Shown: positions 1-9,001 of the stretch, piece by piece
Numbering within the stretch: the stretch's first letter is position 1
Layout of the letters: each line of letters begins with the position of its first letter
Assembly: GCF_000147815.2 (NCBI RefSeq)
Contig: NC_015957.1
Span: 62,001 to 126,000, forward strand
Origin: Streptomyces violaceusniger Tu 4113
GTDB taxonomy: Bacteria; Actinomycetota; Actinomycetes; Streptomycetales; Streptomycetaceae
Direction: 5' to 3'
Length of the DNA stretch: 64,000 nt
Program-made: the position numbers and the translations under genes
The notes under the pieces: model-generated
What the model was told of the DNA's origin: nothing
The model's database searches: none
What the model saw: only the letters and a program-made list of their open reading frames with translations

Positions 1-1
1 A

Positions 2-154
2 CCGCTCCCCTCCGGGCAGCCTTACGGTGCTCAGCGGACCGCCGCCGAGCCCAGCGAGCGGGCGATGCGGGTGCTGCCGCTGGGCACCGGTCTCGCGCTC
101 ACCGGTCTCGGCCTCGGCCTGGCGTTCTTCGGTCTGCGGCTGCGCCGCCGCTGA
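2..154 (+). CDS. Hypothetical membrane protein, C-terminal fragment
   Basis: The open frame enters from the left edge and ends at the TGA at 152-154. The visible 50 residues end in a Gly/Leu-rich hydrophobic stretch (LALTGLGLGLAFFGLRL) followed by three arginines. This looks like a C-terminal membrane helix with a positively charged cytoplasmic tail. The N-terminus and therefore the family lie outside the window. The gene runs in the same direction as bpa, about 60 bp upstream of it, so it may be in the same transcription unit. Function cannot be assigned. Confidence 0.5.
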   Translation, partial: PLPSGQPYGAQRTAAEPSERAMRVLPLGTGLALTGLGLGLAFFGLRLRRR

Positions 155-217
155 CATCGGCGCCGAATCCTCGACCCTCGCCCGCCGGACCGGATGCCGG
201 TGCGGAACAATAGGGGT

Positions 218-784
218 ATGAACCAGCCGATGAACGAACGAGCGCAGGAGAGCCCGCACGTCCTGGTCGTCGGTCCGGACGGCATGGCACTCGGCGGCGG
301 CCCTGCTTCTGGCGAGGGCAGTGGGGACGACGAGTCGCGCGAGATTCCCGTGACCGACATGGTCGAGCAGCCGGCGAAGGTCATGCGGATCGGCAGCATG
401 ATCAAGCAGCTTCTGGAGGAGGTGCGCGCCGCACCCCTCGACGAGGCCAGCCGGGTCCGGCTCAAGGAGATCCACTCCAGCTCGGTGAAGGAGCTGGAGG
501 ATGGGCTCGCACCCGAGCTGATCGGGGAGCTGGAGCGGCTGTCGCTGCCCTTCACGGACGAGGTGGTGCCGACCGAGGCGGAACTGCGCATCGCCCAGGC
601 CCAGTTGGTCGGCTGGCTGGAGGGGCTGTTCCACGGCATCCAGACGACCCTGTTCGCGCAGCAGATGGCGGCGCGTGCCCAGCTCGAGCAGATGCGCCGG
701 GCCCTGCCGCCCGGGCTCGGCGGGGGCGAGGAGGACGAGGACGTGCCCAAGCCCGGCGGCGCCCGCTCGGGCCCGTATCTCTGA
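218..784 (+). CDS. bpa: Bacterial proteasome activator Bpa (DUF2587)
   Basis: This 188-residue protein matches the Bpa/PafE family, ring-forming ATP-independent activators that open the 20S proteasome gate in actinobacteria. A disordered acidic N-terminus (about residues 1-45) precedes a helical body of about 110 residues with the family segments VMRIGSMIKQLLEEV and LKEIHSSSVKELEDGLAPEL. The protein ends in GPYL, equivalent to the C-terminal GQYL/HbYX-like motif known to dock into the 20S alpha ring. ATG at 218 is preferred over an in-frame ATG at 194 because the conserved region fits and a GGGG lies just upstream. The gene converges on the kinase gene at 913 across a strong hairpin. Confidence 0.9.
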   Translation: MNQPMNERAQESPHVLVVGPDGMALGGGPASGEGSGDDESREIPVTDMVEQPAKVMRIGSMIKQLLEEVRAAPLDEASRVRLKEIHSSSVKELEDGLAPELIGELERLSLPFTDEVVPTEAELRIAQAQLVGWLEGLFHGIQTTLFAQQMAARAQLEQMRRALPPGLGGGEEDEDVPKPGGARSGPYL

Positions 785-820
785 GCTACGCACCGTACGA
801 GCCACGCACCGTACGCCGAA

Positions 821-864
821 ACGACGCCGCGGGCCGCACCGGAAGGTGCGGCCCGCGGCGTCGT
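821..864. terminator. 20-bp perfect stem-loop between convergent genes
   Basis: ACGACGCCGCGGGCCGCACC (821-840) pairs perfectly with 845-864 around a GGAA tetraloop. It lies between the ends of bpa (784) and the minus-strand kinase gene (913), so it probably stops transcription from both sides. No U-tract is needed for such stems in Streptomyces. Before it, 790-815 holds two copies of a CGCACCGTACG motif. Confidence 0.85.
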
Positions 865-912
865 GTCCGTCGGAGGGAGTGCGCCGGGCGCGTGGTCGGC
901 GCAGAGCCGTGG

Positions 913-2559
913 CTACCCGGGGTTACCCGTGGAGACGGTCAGCTCGATGGTGTCCGTCTTGGGGTTGTACGGCTCGTAGTTCCGGTACGTGTAATTGAGG
1001 ACGGTGCCCTTGCCCCACAGATTCTCGTCCTGGGTCACCACGCGGTACTTCCAGCCCGCGGCCCGGATGCACTTCTTCACCGAGTCGATGTAGAGGTTCT
1101 GGAAGTCGGGTACCGAGTACGTGCCCTTCTCGTCGGAGTCCTCGTAGGCGTCGGTGCACTTCGATGTTTCGATCGCCTTGGCCTTGTCGCCCATGCGGAA
1201 GCCCGCGGCGGTGTCGGAGGCCGACGGCTTCGACGGCTTGGCGGCGCCGCCACCCCCGCCCCCCTTGCTCTCGTTCTTGGAGCCGCCGTCACCGCTGAAC
1301 GCGATGGCCAGGACCACGGCGATGACCGCGACGGCCGCGACGACGGCCGAACCTATGATCACGCGCTTGTTGCCGTTGCCGCCTCCGGACGGCGCCGAGG
1401 GCGAGATGCTGTACGGCGGCGGGGTGCTGGGGCCGTGGTACGACGGCGCCGGGGTCTGGTAGCCGTGCTGCCCCATCGGCGTGGTGGCCGGGGTCGGGGT
1501 GGACGGGCCGAAGGCGCCGTACTGCCCGGGGGAGGGCTGCGGCTGATACGGCGTCTGGACGCTGCCGGGGCCGGGGGCGGGCGTCTGCTGGTCGATCGGC
1601 GGGAAGACCGCCGAGCCGACGCCGAAGCCGCTGCGGGCCGGCGGACCGCCGCTGATGATGATCGGGGAGGCGCCGGTCTGCCCGGTACGGGCGACCCGGG
1701 CGCATTCGTCGCGCATGGCCTCGGCGGTCGGGAAGCGCTCGTTCGGGTTCTTCTTCAGGGCGCGGGCGACCAGCGCGTCCACCGCCGGGGGGATGGACTG
1801 GTTGATCGTGGAGGGCGCGACCGGCTCTTCCTGGACGTGCGCGTACGCGATGGCCAGTGGCGAGTCCGCGTCGAAGGGCAGCCGGCCGGTCAGCAGCTCG
1901 AAGAGCATGATGCCGACCGAGTACAGGTCGCTGCGGGCGTCGACGCCGCGGCCCAGCGCCTGCTCGGGGGAGAGGTACTGCGGGGTGCCGACGACCATGC
2001 CGGTCTGGGTCATGGAGGTGACCCCGGACTGCATGGCGCGGGCGATGCCGAAGTCCATGACTTTGACCACATTACGCTTGGTCATCATCACGTTACCGGG
2101 CTTGATGTCGCGGTGAACCAGCCCCATCTCATGGCTGATTTCCAGCGCCGCCAGCACATCGCCGGTGATCTTCAGCGCCTTTTCGGTCGGCATCGCACCG
2201 TATTGCCGGACATCGGTGTCCAGAACCGCGCGCAGCGGCTGGCCCTCGACGTACTCCATGACGATGTACGGCATCAGCGAGCCGTCGACCGAGTCCTCGC
2301 CGGTGTCGAAGACTGAGACGATATTGGTGTGCGTGAGTTTCGCTACAGCCTGGGCCTCGCGGCGGAACCGCTCGCGGAAGGACTGCTCGCGCCCCAACTC
2401 GGTGTGCAGCGTCTTGATCGCGACCTGACGGTCCAGTACGGAGTCATAGGCCAGGTGAACGGAGGCCATTCCGCCCTCGCCCAGCAGGTCACGCAGTTGA
2501 TAGCGGCCGTTCGCCAGAGAGTGGCCGTGATACCTGCCTGATGCGCCGTACTGGCTCAT
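913..2559 (-). CDS. Membrane Ser/Thr protein kinase (PknB type)
   Basis: This 548-residue Hanks-type kinase has a catalytic domain at about residues 20-285. Visible elements are the glycine loop GEGGMASV, the ATP lysine K49, the catalytic loop HRDIKPGN (D151) and DFG at 169-171. A Pro/Gln/Gly-rich linker leads to one membrane helix (RVIIGSAVVAAVAVIAVVLAIAF) and an outer domain ending in GTVLNY...DTIELTVSTG, which resembles one degenerate PASTA repeat. The ATG at 2559 has an AGGGGGAAG ribosome site; a frame up to 2670 exists but lacks family similarity. A second kinase gene reads away from it at 2871, forming a divergent pair that probably shares a regulatory region. Confidence 0.9.
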   Translation of the reverse strand: MSQYGASGRYHGHSLANGRYQLRDLLGEGGMASVHLAYDSVLDRQVAIKTLHTELGREQSFRERFRREAQAVAKLTHTNIVSVFDTGEDSVDGSLMPYIVMEYVEGQPLRAVLDTDVRQYGAMPTEKALKITGDVLAALEISHEMGLVHRDIKPGNVMMTKRNVVKVMDFGIARAMQSGVTSMTQTGMVVGTPQYLSPEQALGRGVDARSDLYSVGIMLFELLTGRLPFDADSPLAIAYAHVQEEPVAPSTINQSIPPAVDALVARALKKNPNERFPTAEAMRDECARVARTGQTGASPIIISGGPPARSGFGVGSAVFPPIDQQTPAPGPGSVQTPYQPQPSPGQYGAFGPSTPTPATTPMGQHGYQTPAPSYHGPSTPPPYSISPSAPSGGGNGNKRVIIGSAVVAAVAVIAVVLAIAFSGDGGSKNESKGGGGGGAAKPSKPSASDTAAGFRMGDKAKAIETSKCTDAYEDSDEKGTYSVPDFQNLYIDSVKKCIRAAGWKYRVVTQDENLWGKGTVLNYTYRNYEPYNPKTDTIELTVSTGNPG

Positions 2560-2870
2560 TTCGTACTTCCCCCTTGGCGCACTCACTACTCTGACGCGCA
2601 CGTTTCGACGCATTGATCTTGATGTTCTGGATATCGTGGCCAAGTCTGCCCCAGGCCACGGACACGTCAAGCCGCGTGCCCGTTCCGTGACCGGATGAGC
2701 AAGAACCCGTCACGCGATTTGCATCGCTGTGGCGTCAACAGGTTTGATGGCCGGTCCATCACCAACCGATGTACGGCGCGAAGGCTGTAGCGTGCCTAGC
2801 AGGAACCGTACCGCCCGTGGGCGGGGCGATCTTGACCAGACCCCCACCGAGAACGAGACGGCGAGGACCG

Positions 2871-4445
2871 ATGGCACCGACCCAGAGCGCCCAGGGGCCC
2901 TCCGAACCTGACGCCAGCGGGTCCGGAATGCCGGATTTGCCCGAAGCGTGGGGCAACGGAGGACTTGTCGGCGATGGCCGATATCGGCTTACCGGTCGTC
3001 TTGGCCGTGGCGGTATGGCGGAAGTCTTCGCCGCCGAGGACCTCCGGCTCGGTCGGACGGTCGCGGTCAAGCTGCTCCGCGCCGATCTGGCCGAGGACCC
3101 GGTGTCCAAGGCCCGCTTCACCCGCGAGGCACAGTCCGTCGCGGGGCTGAACCACCACGCCGTGGTGGCGGTTTACGACTCCGGCGAGGACACCGTCGGC
3201 CAGAACACCGTGCCGTACATCGTCATGGAGCTGGTCGAGGGCCGGACCATCCGCGATCTGCTGCTCAACGCCGAGGCCCCGCCGCCGGATCAGGCGCTGA
3301 TCATCGTCTCCGGGGTGCTGGAGGCGCTCGCCTACAGCCATCAGCACGGCATCGTGCACCGTGACATCAAGCCCGCCAACGTGATCATCACCCACAGCGG
3401 CGCGGTCAAGGTGATGGACTTCGGCATCGCCCGCGCCCTGCACGGCGCGCAGTCCACCATGACCCAGACCGGCATGGTCATGGGCACACCCCAGTACCTC
3501 TCGCCGGAGCAGGCCCTCGGCAAGGCCGTGGACCACCGCTCCGACCTGTACGCCACCGGCTGTCTGCTCTACGAGCTGCTGGCGCTCCGCCCGCCGTTCA
3601 CCGGGGAGACCCCGCTGTCGGTGGTCTACCAGCACGTCCAGGACACCCCGGTGCCGCCCTCGGAGACCTCCGGCACCGTGCCGCCGGAGCTGGACGGCAT
3701 GGTCATGCGCTCCCTCGCCAAGGACCCGGACGACCGGTTCCAGAGCGCCGAGGAAATGCGCGGAATGGTGCAGTACGCGCTGCAGATGCTCCACGAGGCG
3801 GGCGGCCACACCGGCGTGTGGAGCACCGGCCCGGTCACCCAGCACCTGGGCGCCGCCACCCCCGCCATGGGCATGCCGGGCGTGCCCGGGGCCACCACCG
3901 CGCTGCCCCACCCCGGCCACGGCGAGACCTCCCAGCAGCCGATCGTCACCGGTCCCGGGGGCGGTGGCGGCGGCTACCACGGCGGTTCCGGCCGCCGTAA
4001 GGGCCGCGGCAAGGTCTGGCTGATCGCGGTGCTCGCGATGATCGCGGTCGCGGCGGGGGTCGCCTTCGCCCTGCAGGCCGGCAAGAAGGACGACAACAAG
4101 CAGCCGCACAAGCCCAAGACGTCGGTCACCCAGGACAAGACCACCAAGCCGAGCGACCAGCCGACCGACGACACGAGCGACGGCTCGGTCCCGACCGACG
4201 ACTCCACCGCCGGGAACACGGGCGACGACTCCACCCCGTCCGAGGATCCGACGCCGACGTACTCCAACAACCCTACGGACGAGCCGACGGACTCGCAGAC
4301 GGACCCGGGCACCAACGTGCCCACCGAGGAGCCGACCACGCCGGGCGGCAATGATCCGAGCACCGAGCCCACCGGCGACGGGCCGACCGAGCCCACCGCC
4401 GATCCCACCGGTACGGCGGGCGCCACGGACGGCGGCATTCCGTAA
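2871..4445 (+). CDS. Membrane Ser/Thr protein kinase
   Basis: This 524-residue Hanks-type kinase has its catalytic domain at about residues 37-300: GRGGMAEV, K67, HRDIKPAN with D165, and DFG at 183-185. A Gly/His/Pro-rich linker precedes one membrane helix near residue 390 (VWLIAVLAMIAVAAGVAFAL). The outer part is a Thr/Pro/Asp-rich stalk of about 120 residues with no PASTA repeat, so any ligand is unclear. ATG at 2871 follows GGCGAGG; an upstream ATG at 2769 would add an unlikely Arg/Pro-rich extension. It is divergent from the kinase at 2559. Its kinase core closely resembles its neighbour's, suggesting an old duplication followed by exchange of the outer domain. Confidence 0.9.
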   Translation: MAPTQSAQGPSEPDASGSGMPDLPEAWGNGGLVGDGRYRLTGRLGRGGMAEVFAAEDLRLGRTVAVKLLRADLAEDPVSKARFTREAQSVAGLNHHAVVAVYDSGEDTVGQNTVPYIVMELVEGRTIRDLLLNAEAPPPDQALIIVSGVLEALAYSHQHGIVHRDIKPANVIITHSGAVKVMDFGIARALHGAQSTMTQTGMVMGTPQYLSPEQALGKAVDHRSDLYATGCLLYELLALRPPFTGETPLSVVYQHVQDTPVPPSETSGTVPPELDGMVMRSLAKDPDDRFQSAEEMRGMVQYALQMLHEAGGHTGVWSTGPVTQHLGAATPAMGMPGVPGATTALPHPGHGETSQQPIVTGPGGGGGGYHGGSGRRKGRGKVWLIAVLAMIAVAAGVAFALQAGKKDDNKQPHKPKTSVTQDKTTKPSDQPTDDTSDGSVPTDDSTAGNTGDDSTPSEDPTPTYSNNPTDEPTDSQTDPGTNVPTEEPTTPGGNDPSTEPTGDGPTEPTADPTGTAGATDGGIP

Positions 4446-4450
4446 CGGCC

Positions 4451-4477
4451 CGGGGGGCGCCCCTCCGGCGCCCCCCG
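4451..4477. terminator. G/C hairpin after kinase gene
   Basis: CGGGGGGCGCC (4451-4461) and GGCGCCCCCCG (4467-4477) form an 11-bp stem with a 5-base loop just after the kinase stop codon. It sits between convergent genes. Confidence 0.8.
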
Positions 4478-4482
4478 CCTCA

Positions 4483-4521
4483 GTCACCCGCGGAAGTCAC
4501 CCGCAGAGGTCACCCGCAGAA
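4483..4521. repeat. 13-bp tandem repeat x3 covering a stop codon
   Basis: GTCACCCGCRGAR occurs at 4483-4495, 4496-4508 and 4509-4521 without a gap. The right-hand copy contains the TGA stop (read on the minus strand at 4510-4512) and last codons of the phosphotransferase gene; the other two lie in the intergenic DNA. See the finding on stop-codon repeats. Confidence 0.85.
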
Positions 4522-5547
4522 GGCGTCCCGGACCGCGTCGTACTCCCGGGTCCACCACACCACCAGCGCGGCGGCCGCCGGGAACTGCGGATCGGCGCGC
4601 CGGTCCCCGCGCTGGTAGCGCCAGCGCAGCATCCAGAAGTCGTTGAGCCGCTCCCACCACACCCGGTGCACGGCCGCGGCCATCTCCGAGGCCCCGGCCC
4701 CCGCCGTGCAGCGGTACGCCCGCGCGTAGGAGCGCACCTTGGTGAGTTCCAGGGTGCCGTCCGGCCGTACGAAGAAGATCGCGGCGGCCCGGACCGCCTC
4801 CTCGGCGCGCGGCTGCACCCCGAGCCGGTCCCAGTCGACGATGGCGGCCGGTTCCGTGTCGCGGTAGAGCAGGTTCAGCGGGTGGAAGTCGCCGTGCACC
4901 CAGCCGGCGACCGGGACGGCGTGGGCCTCCGGGCGGCGGTGGGCGTGCCGCTCCAGCAGCGCCCGCCGCTCGACCAGGCGGTGCTCGGCGAGTTCGTCGA
5001 AGGTGTCGCGGTCCCGGCGCCCCCGGATCAGCGTGAGCAGCTCGTCGATGACGTCGAAGGTGTCCTCGGGGTCGGCCGCCTCCTCGGGCGGCCGGCGGTC
5101 GCCCGTACGGGCCCGCATGACGCGCTCCAGACAGGTGTGAACAAGCCCGAGCAGCCCGCCCAGCCGCCAGCACTGGGGGGCGGTCAGCTCTCCGCCGGCG
5201 CGGTGCTGTCCGTCGATCCAGGGGTGTAACGCGTAGCAGCGGCCGCCGATGACGGCGACCGTACGGCCGTCGGCGTCGGGGACCGGCGGGGCGACGGGCA
5301 CCCCGAGCGCGTCCAGCCGCTGGGTGACCCGGTGCTGGCGGGCGATGGCGGTGCGGTCGCCGTCGAGGTGGTGTTTGAGGAAGAACCGGCCGCGGGTGGT
5401 GGCGAGGCGGTAGCCCCGGTTGAGCAGCCCCTGGGCGAGCGGTTCGCAGGAGACGGCCTCACCGGCGCTGTCGTAGCGGCGGAGCAGGGCGCCCAGGGTT
5501 TCCCCGTCGGGAGCGGCCTCGGCGGAGTGTACATGTGAGCGCGGCAC
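4510..5547 (-). CDS. Aminoglycoside phosphotransferase-family protein
   Basis: This 345-residue protein has the APH/choline-kinase fold signature HGDFHPLN at residues 218-225, with catalytic Asp220, and IVDWDRLG with metal-binding Asp238. A FFLKHH segment near residue 56 supplies a likely ATP lysine. These are cytosolic small-molecule kinases; the substrate cannot be read from sequence, and a homoserine-kinase-type or antibiotic substrate is equally possible. Codon 107 is TTA (5227-5229), a bldA-dependent codon in Streptomyces. The start at 5547 is tentative because the ribosome site is weak. It lies downstream of the response-regulator gene, separated by a large palindrome. Confidence 0.75.
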   Translation of the reverse strand: MPRSHVHSAEAAPDGETLGALLRRYDSAGEAVSCEPLAQGLLNRGYRLATTRGRFFLKHHLDGDRTAIARQHRVTQRLDALGVPVAPPVPDADGRTVAVIGGRCYALHPWIDGQHRAGGELTAPQCWRLGGLLGLVHTCLERVMRARTGDRRPPEEAADPEDTFDVIDELLTLIRGRRDRDTFDELAEHRLVERRALLERHAHRRPEAHAVPVAGWVHGDFHPLNLLYRDTEPAAIVDWDRLGVQPRAEEAVRAAAIFFVRPDGTLELTKVRSYARAYRCTAGAGASEMAAAVHRVWWERLNDFWMLRWRYQRGDRRADPQFPAAAALVVWWTREYDAVRDAFCG

Positions 5548-5742
5548 CTGCCAGATGTTAGATCACCAGGGATCACCGCCACGGCGCGCGAGGACGACGC
5601 CGCACGGCACACCGGGGGACGGCCGGTTGACCGAGACGGGGCCGGCGCGTCTCGGTCCGCGTCGCCCGCCCGGGGCTGGGGTGTCCGACGGGTCTTGGCG
5701 CCTGCGACGGGCTGTTTCCCCTCCCCGCCCCTTCCCTCAACT

Positions 5743-5783
5743 GGGGCTTTGCCCCAGACCCCGGGGTCTGAGGGCAAGGCCCC
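5743..5783. repeat. Large intergenic palindrome, probable terminator
   Basis: GGGGCTTTGCCCCAGACCCC (5743-5762) is followed at once by its near-perfect inverted copy (5763-5783). The gene-free stretch 5548-5839 is otherwise G/C-rich with nothing coding. Elements of this style are scattered between genes in many Streptomyces chromosomes. It probably ends the response-regulator transcript. Confidence 0.7.
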
Positions 5784-5839
5784 TGCCACGCGGCGGACAC
5801 CCCCGTAGCGCTTCCGGGCCTGCGCCGCCTCCGCCAGGG

Positions 5840-6526
5840 CTAGTGCTTCTGGGGCTGCGTCGCCTGCATCCGGGCGACATAGGCCGCCGCCTGCGACCGG
5901 CGCTCCATGCCCAGCTTGGCGAGCAGGCTGGAGACATAGTTCTTGATCGTCTTCTCGGCGAGATGGAGCCGCTCGCCGATCGCCCGGTTGGTGAGCCCCT
6001 CCCCGATCAGCAGCAGGATCCGGCGCTCCTGCTCGGTGAGGGCGGCGAGCCGGTCGTCCGGTTTGGCGGCCGTCTGGCCGCGCAGCCGTTCCAGCACCCG
6101 GGCGGTGGCCACCGGGTCGAGCAGCGACCGGCCCGCGGCCACGTCCCGGACGGCGGAGAGCAGTTCCGCGCCGCGGATGTCCTTCAGGACGTAGCCGGAG
6201 GCGCCCGCGATGATGGCGTCGAAGAGCGCCTCGTCGTCGGCGAAGGAGGTGAGCATCATGCAGCGGATGTTCTCGTCGCGGGCGCGGATCTCCCGGCAGA
6301 CCTCGACCCCGCTGCGGTCGGGCAGCCGGATGTCCAGGACGGCGACATCCGGCCGGGCGGCCGGGATCCGCGCCAGGGCGTCGGCCGCGGTGCCCGCTTC
6401 GCCGACCACCTCCATGTCCGGCTCGCTCGCCAGCAGATCCCGTACGCCGCGTCGGACGACTTCATGGTCGTCAACCAGGAAAATCCCTATTTTTCCTTCT
6501 TCGCGCACGGATCCAGTCTCACACAC
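5840..6526 (-). CDS. Two-component response regulator, NarL/LuxR (DevR-like)
   Basis: This 228-residue protein has an N-terminal receiver domain (residues 13-130) with acidic pair D19/D20 in [12 protein letters not shown] and phosphoacceptor Asp65 in AVLDIRLPD. The later receiver lysine is in GYVLKDI. A LuxR-type HTH follows at about 160-220 ([40 protein letters not shown]). GTG at 6526 is chosen because GGGAAG lies 5 bases upstream; GTG 6508 is an alternative. The overall layout is that of DevR/DosR-type regulators. No sensor kinase gene is adjacent. It diverges from the dehydrogenase operon across a 304-bp region. Confidence 0.88.
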   Translation of the reverse strand: MCETGSVREEGKIGIFLVDDHEVVRRGVRDLLASEPDMEVVGEAGTAADALARIPAARPDVAVLDIRLPDRSGVEVCREIRARDENIRCMMLTSFADDEALFDAIIAGASGYVLKDIRGAELLSAVRDVAAGRSLLDPVATARVLERLRGQTAAKPDDRLAALTEQERRILLLIGEGLTNRAIGERLHLAEKTIKNYVSSLLAKLGMERRSQAAAYVARMQATQPQKH

Positions 6527-6621
6527 GATGTCTTCCCGTGCCCTTGTCCAGCGGGATAACGTGCGCTTGTCCGGCGGCCTGCGGGGCTGTGACCAGTGGA
6601 AGTTTCCCCCCTCACGCGATT

Positions 6622-6641
6622 TACTTGGATATCCAAGCAAA
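6622..6641. promoter_or_regulatory. Near-palindromic operator upstream of E1-E2 operon
   Basis: CTTGGATATCCAAG (6624-6637) is a perfect 14-bp palindrome, extending to 20 bp with one mismatched pair. It is AT-rich against its surroundings and lies in the 304-bp region (6527-6830) between the divergent response regulator and the dehydrogenase operon. A regulator of branched-chain or acyl-CoA metabolism is a plausible ligand by context, but this is inference. Confidence 0.65.
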
Positions 6642-6830
6642 ATTGCAGGTCAGGTGGGGTTTCGCAGACATGCGACGCACTGGGTAACGTGCCTTGTGCA
6701 GGGCCAGCCGCCGGGAACCTGTCACGCCCGGCCATGCCTCGGCGCACCCACCCCGTGTGCCGAGACGGAACGGGCGAGCCGCAACTGGCCGCCGGCGGAT
6801 CCCGGGGGCCGGACAGACGGAGGAGCACAC

Positions 6831-7997
6831 GTGACCGTGGAGAGCACTGCCGCGCGCAAGCCGCGCCGCAGCGGAGCCAAGCGCAGCACCACAGCGCGGG
6901 ACGCCAAGAAGCAGCCTGAGGGCCAGACCGAACTCGTACAGCTGCTGACCCCCGAGGGCGAGCGTGTCGAGCACCCCGACTACGCCATCGACCCGACCCC
7001 GGAGGAGCTGCGCGGTCTGTACCGGGACATGGTGCTGACACGGCGTTTCGACGCCGAGGCGACCACCCTGCAGCGCCAGGGCGAACTGGGCCTGTGGGCG
7101 TCGCTGCTCGGCCAGGAGGCGGCGCAGATCGGCTCCGGCCGGGCGCTGCACGACGACGACTACGTCTTCCCCACCTACCGCGAGCACGGTGTGGCCTGGT
7201 GCCGGGGCGTGGACCCGACCAATCTGCTGGGGATGTTCCGCGGGGTGAACCACGGCGGCTGGGACCCGAACAGCAACAACTTCCACCTGTACACCATCGT
7301 GATCGGCTCGCAGACGCTGCACGCGACCGGCTACGCGATGGGCGTCGCCAAGGACGGCGCCGACGCCGCGGTCCTGGCCTACTTCGGCGACGGCGCCTCC
7401 AGCCAGGGCGATGTCGCCGAATCGTTCACCTTCTCCGCGGTGTACAACGCCCCGGTGGTCTTCTTCTGCCAGAACAACCAGTGGGCCATCTCCGAGCCCA
7501 CCGAGAAGCAGACCCGGGTCCCGCTCTACCAGCGCGCCCAGGGCTACGGCTTCCCCGGGGTGCGGGTGGACGGCAATGACGTGCTCGCCTGCCTGGCCGT
7601 CACCAAGGCCGCGCTGGAGCGGGCGCGCACCGGGCAGGGCCCGATGCTCATCGAGGCGTTCACCTACCGCATGGGCGCCCACACCACCTCCGACGACCCG
7701 ACGCGCTACCGCTCCCCCGAGGAGCGGGAGCTGTGGGAGACCAAGGACCCGATCCTGCGGCTGCGCACCCTGCTGACCCGCGAGGGCCTGGCCGACGACG
7801 CGTACTTCGCCGAGCTGGAGCGGGAGAGCGACGCGCTCGCCAAGCGGGTGCGGGACGCGGTGCGGGCCATGCCCGACCCCGATGACATGGCGCTGTTCGA
7901 GCACACCTACGCCGACGGGCACGCGCTCGTCGACGAGGAGCGGGCGCAGTTCGCCGAGTACCAGGCTTCGTTCGTCACCGCAGAGGAGGGCATCTGA
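6831..7997 (+). CDS. bkdA: 2-oxoacid dehydrogenase E1 alpha subunit
   Basis: This 388-residue protein matches the E1 alpha subunit of pyruvate or branched-chain 2-oxoacid dehydrogenase, which decarboxylates the keto acid using thiamine diphosphate. The ThDP/Mg motif is GDGASSQGD through NNQWAIS. Entry segments LWASLLGQEAAQIGSG and FPTYREHG are typical. The first 45 residues are a basic Lys/Arg/Ser extension. GTG at 6831 has GGAGGAG upstream. It is first in an operon: E1 beta starts one base after its stop. Branched-chain specificity is favoured because this gene order resembles the second bkd cluster of Streptomyces, recalled from memory; pyruvate is the alternative. Confidence 0.88.
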   Translation: MTVESTAARKPRRSGAKRSTTARDAKKQPEGQTELVQLLTPEGERVEHPDYAIDPTPEELRGLYRDMVLTRRFDAEATTLQRQGELGLWASLLGQEAAQIGSGRALHDDDYVFPTYREHGVAWCRGVDPTNLLGMFRGVNHGGWDPNSNNFHLYTIVIGSQTLHATGYAMGVAKDGADAAVLAYFGDGASSQGDVAESFTFSAVYNAPVVFFCQNNQWAISEPTEKQTRVPLYQRAQGYGFPGVRVDGNDVLACLAVTKAALERARTGQGPMLIEAFTYRMGAHTTSDDPTRYRSPEERELWETKDPILRLRTLLTREGLADDAYFAELERESDALAKRVRDAVRAMPDPDDMALFEHTYADGHALVDEERAQFAEYQASFVTAEEGI

Positions 7998-7998
7998 C

Positions 7999-8979
<981 letters not shown>

Positions 8980-9001
8980 AGGGCTTGAGGAGATCGTGAC
9001 G

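Noticed and set aside
892..2316. Long plus-strand open frame opposite the kinase gene
   Set aside because: It is the high-GC antisense shadow of the kinase; it has no domain pattern and its composition is Arg/Gly/Val-rich nonsense.
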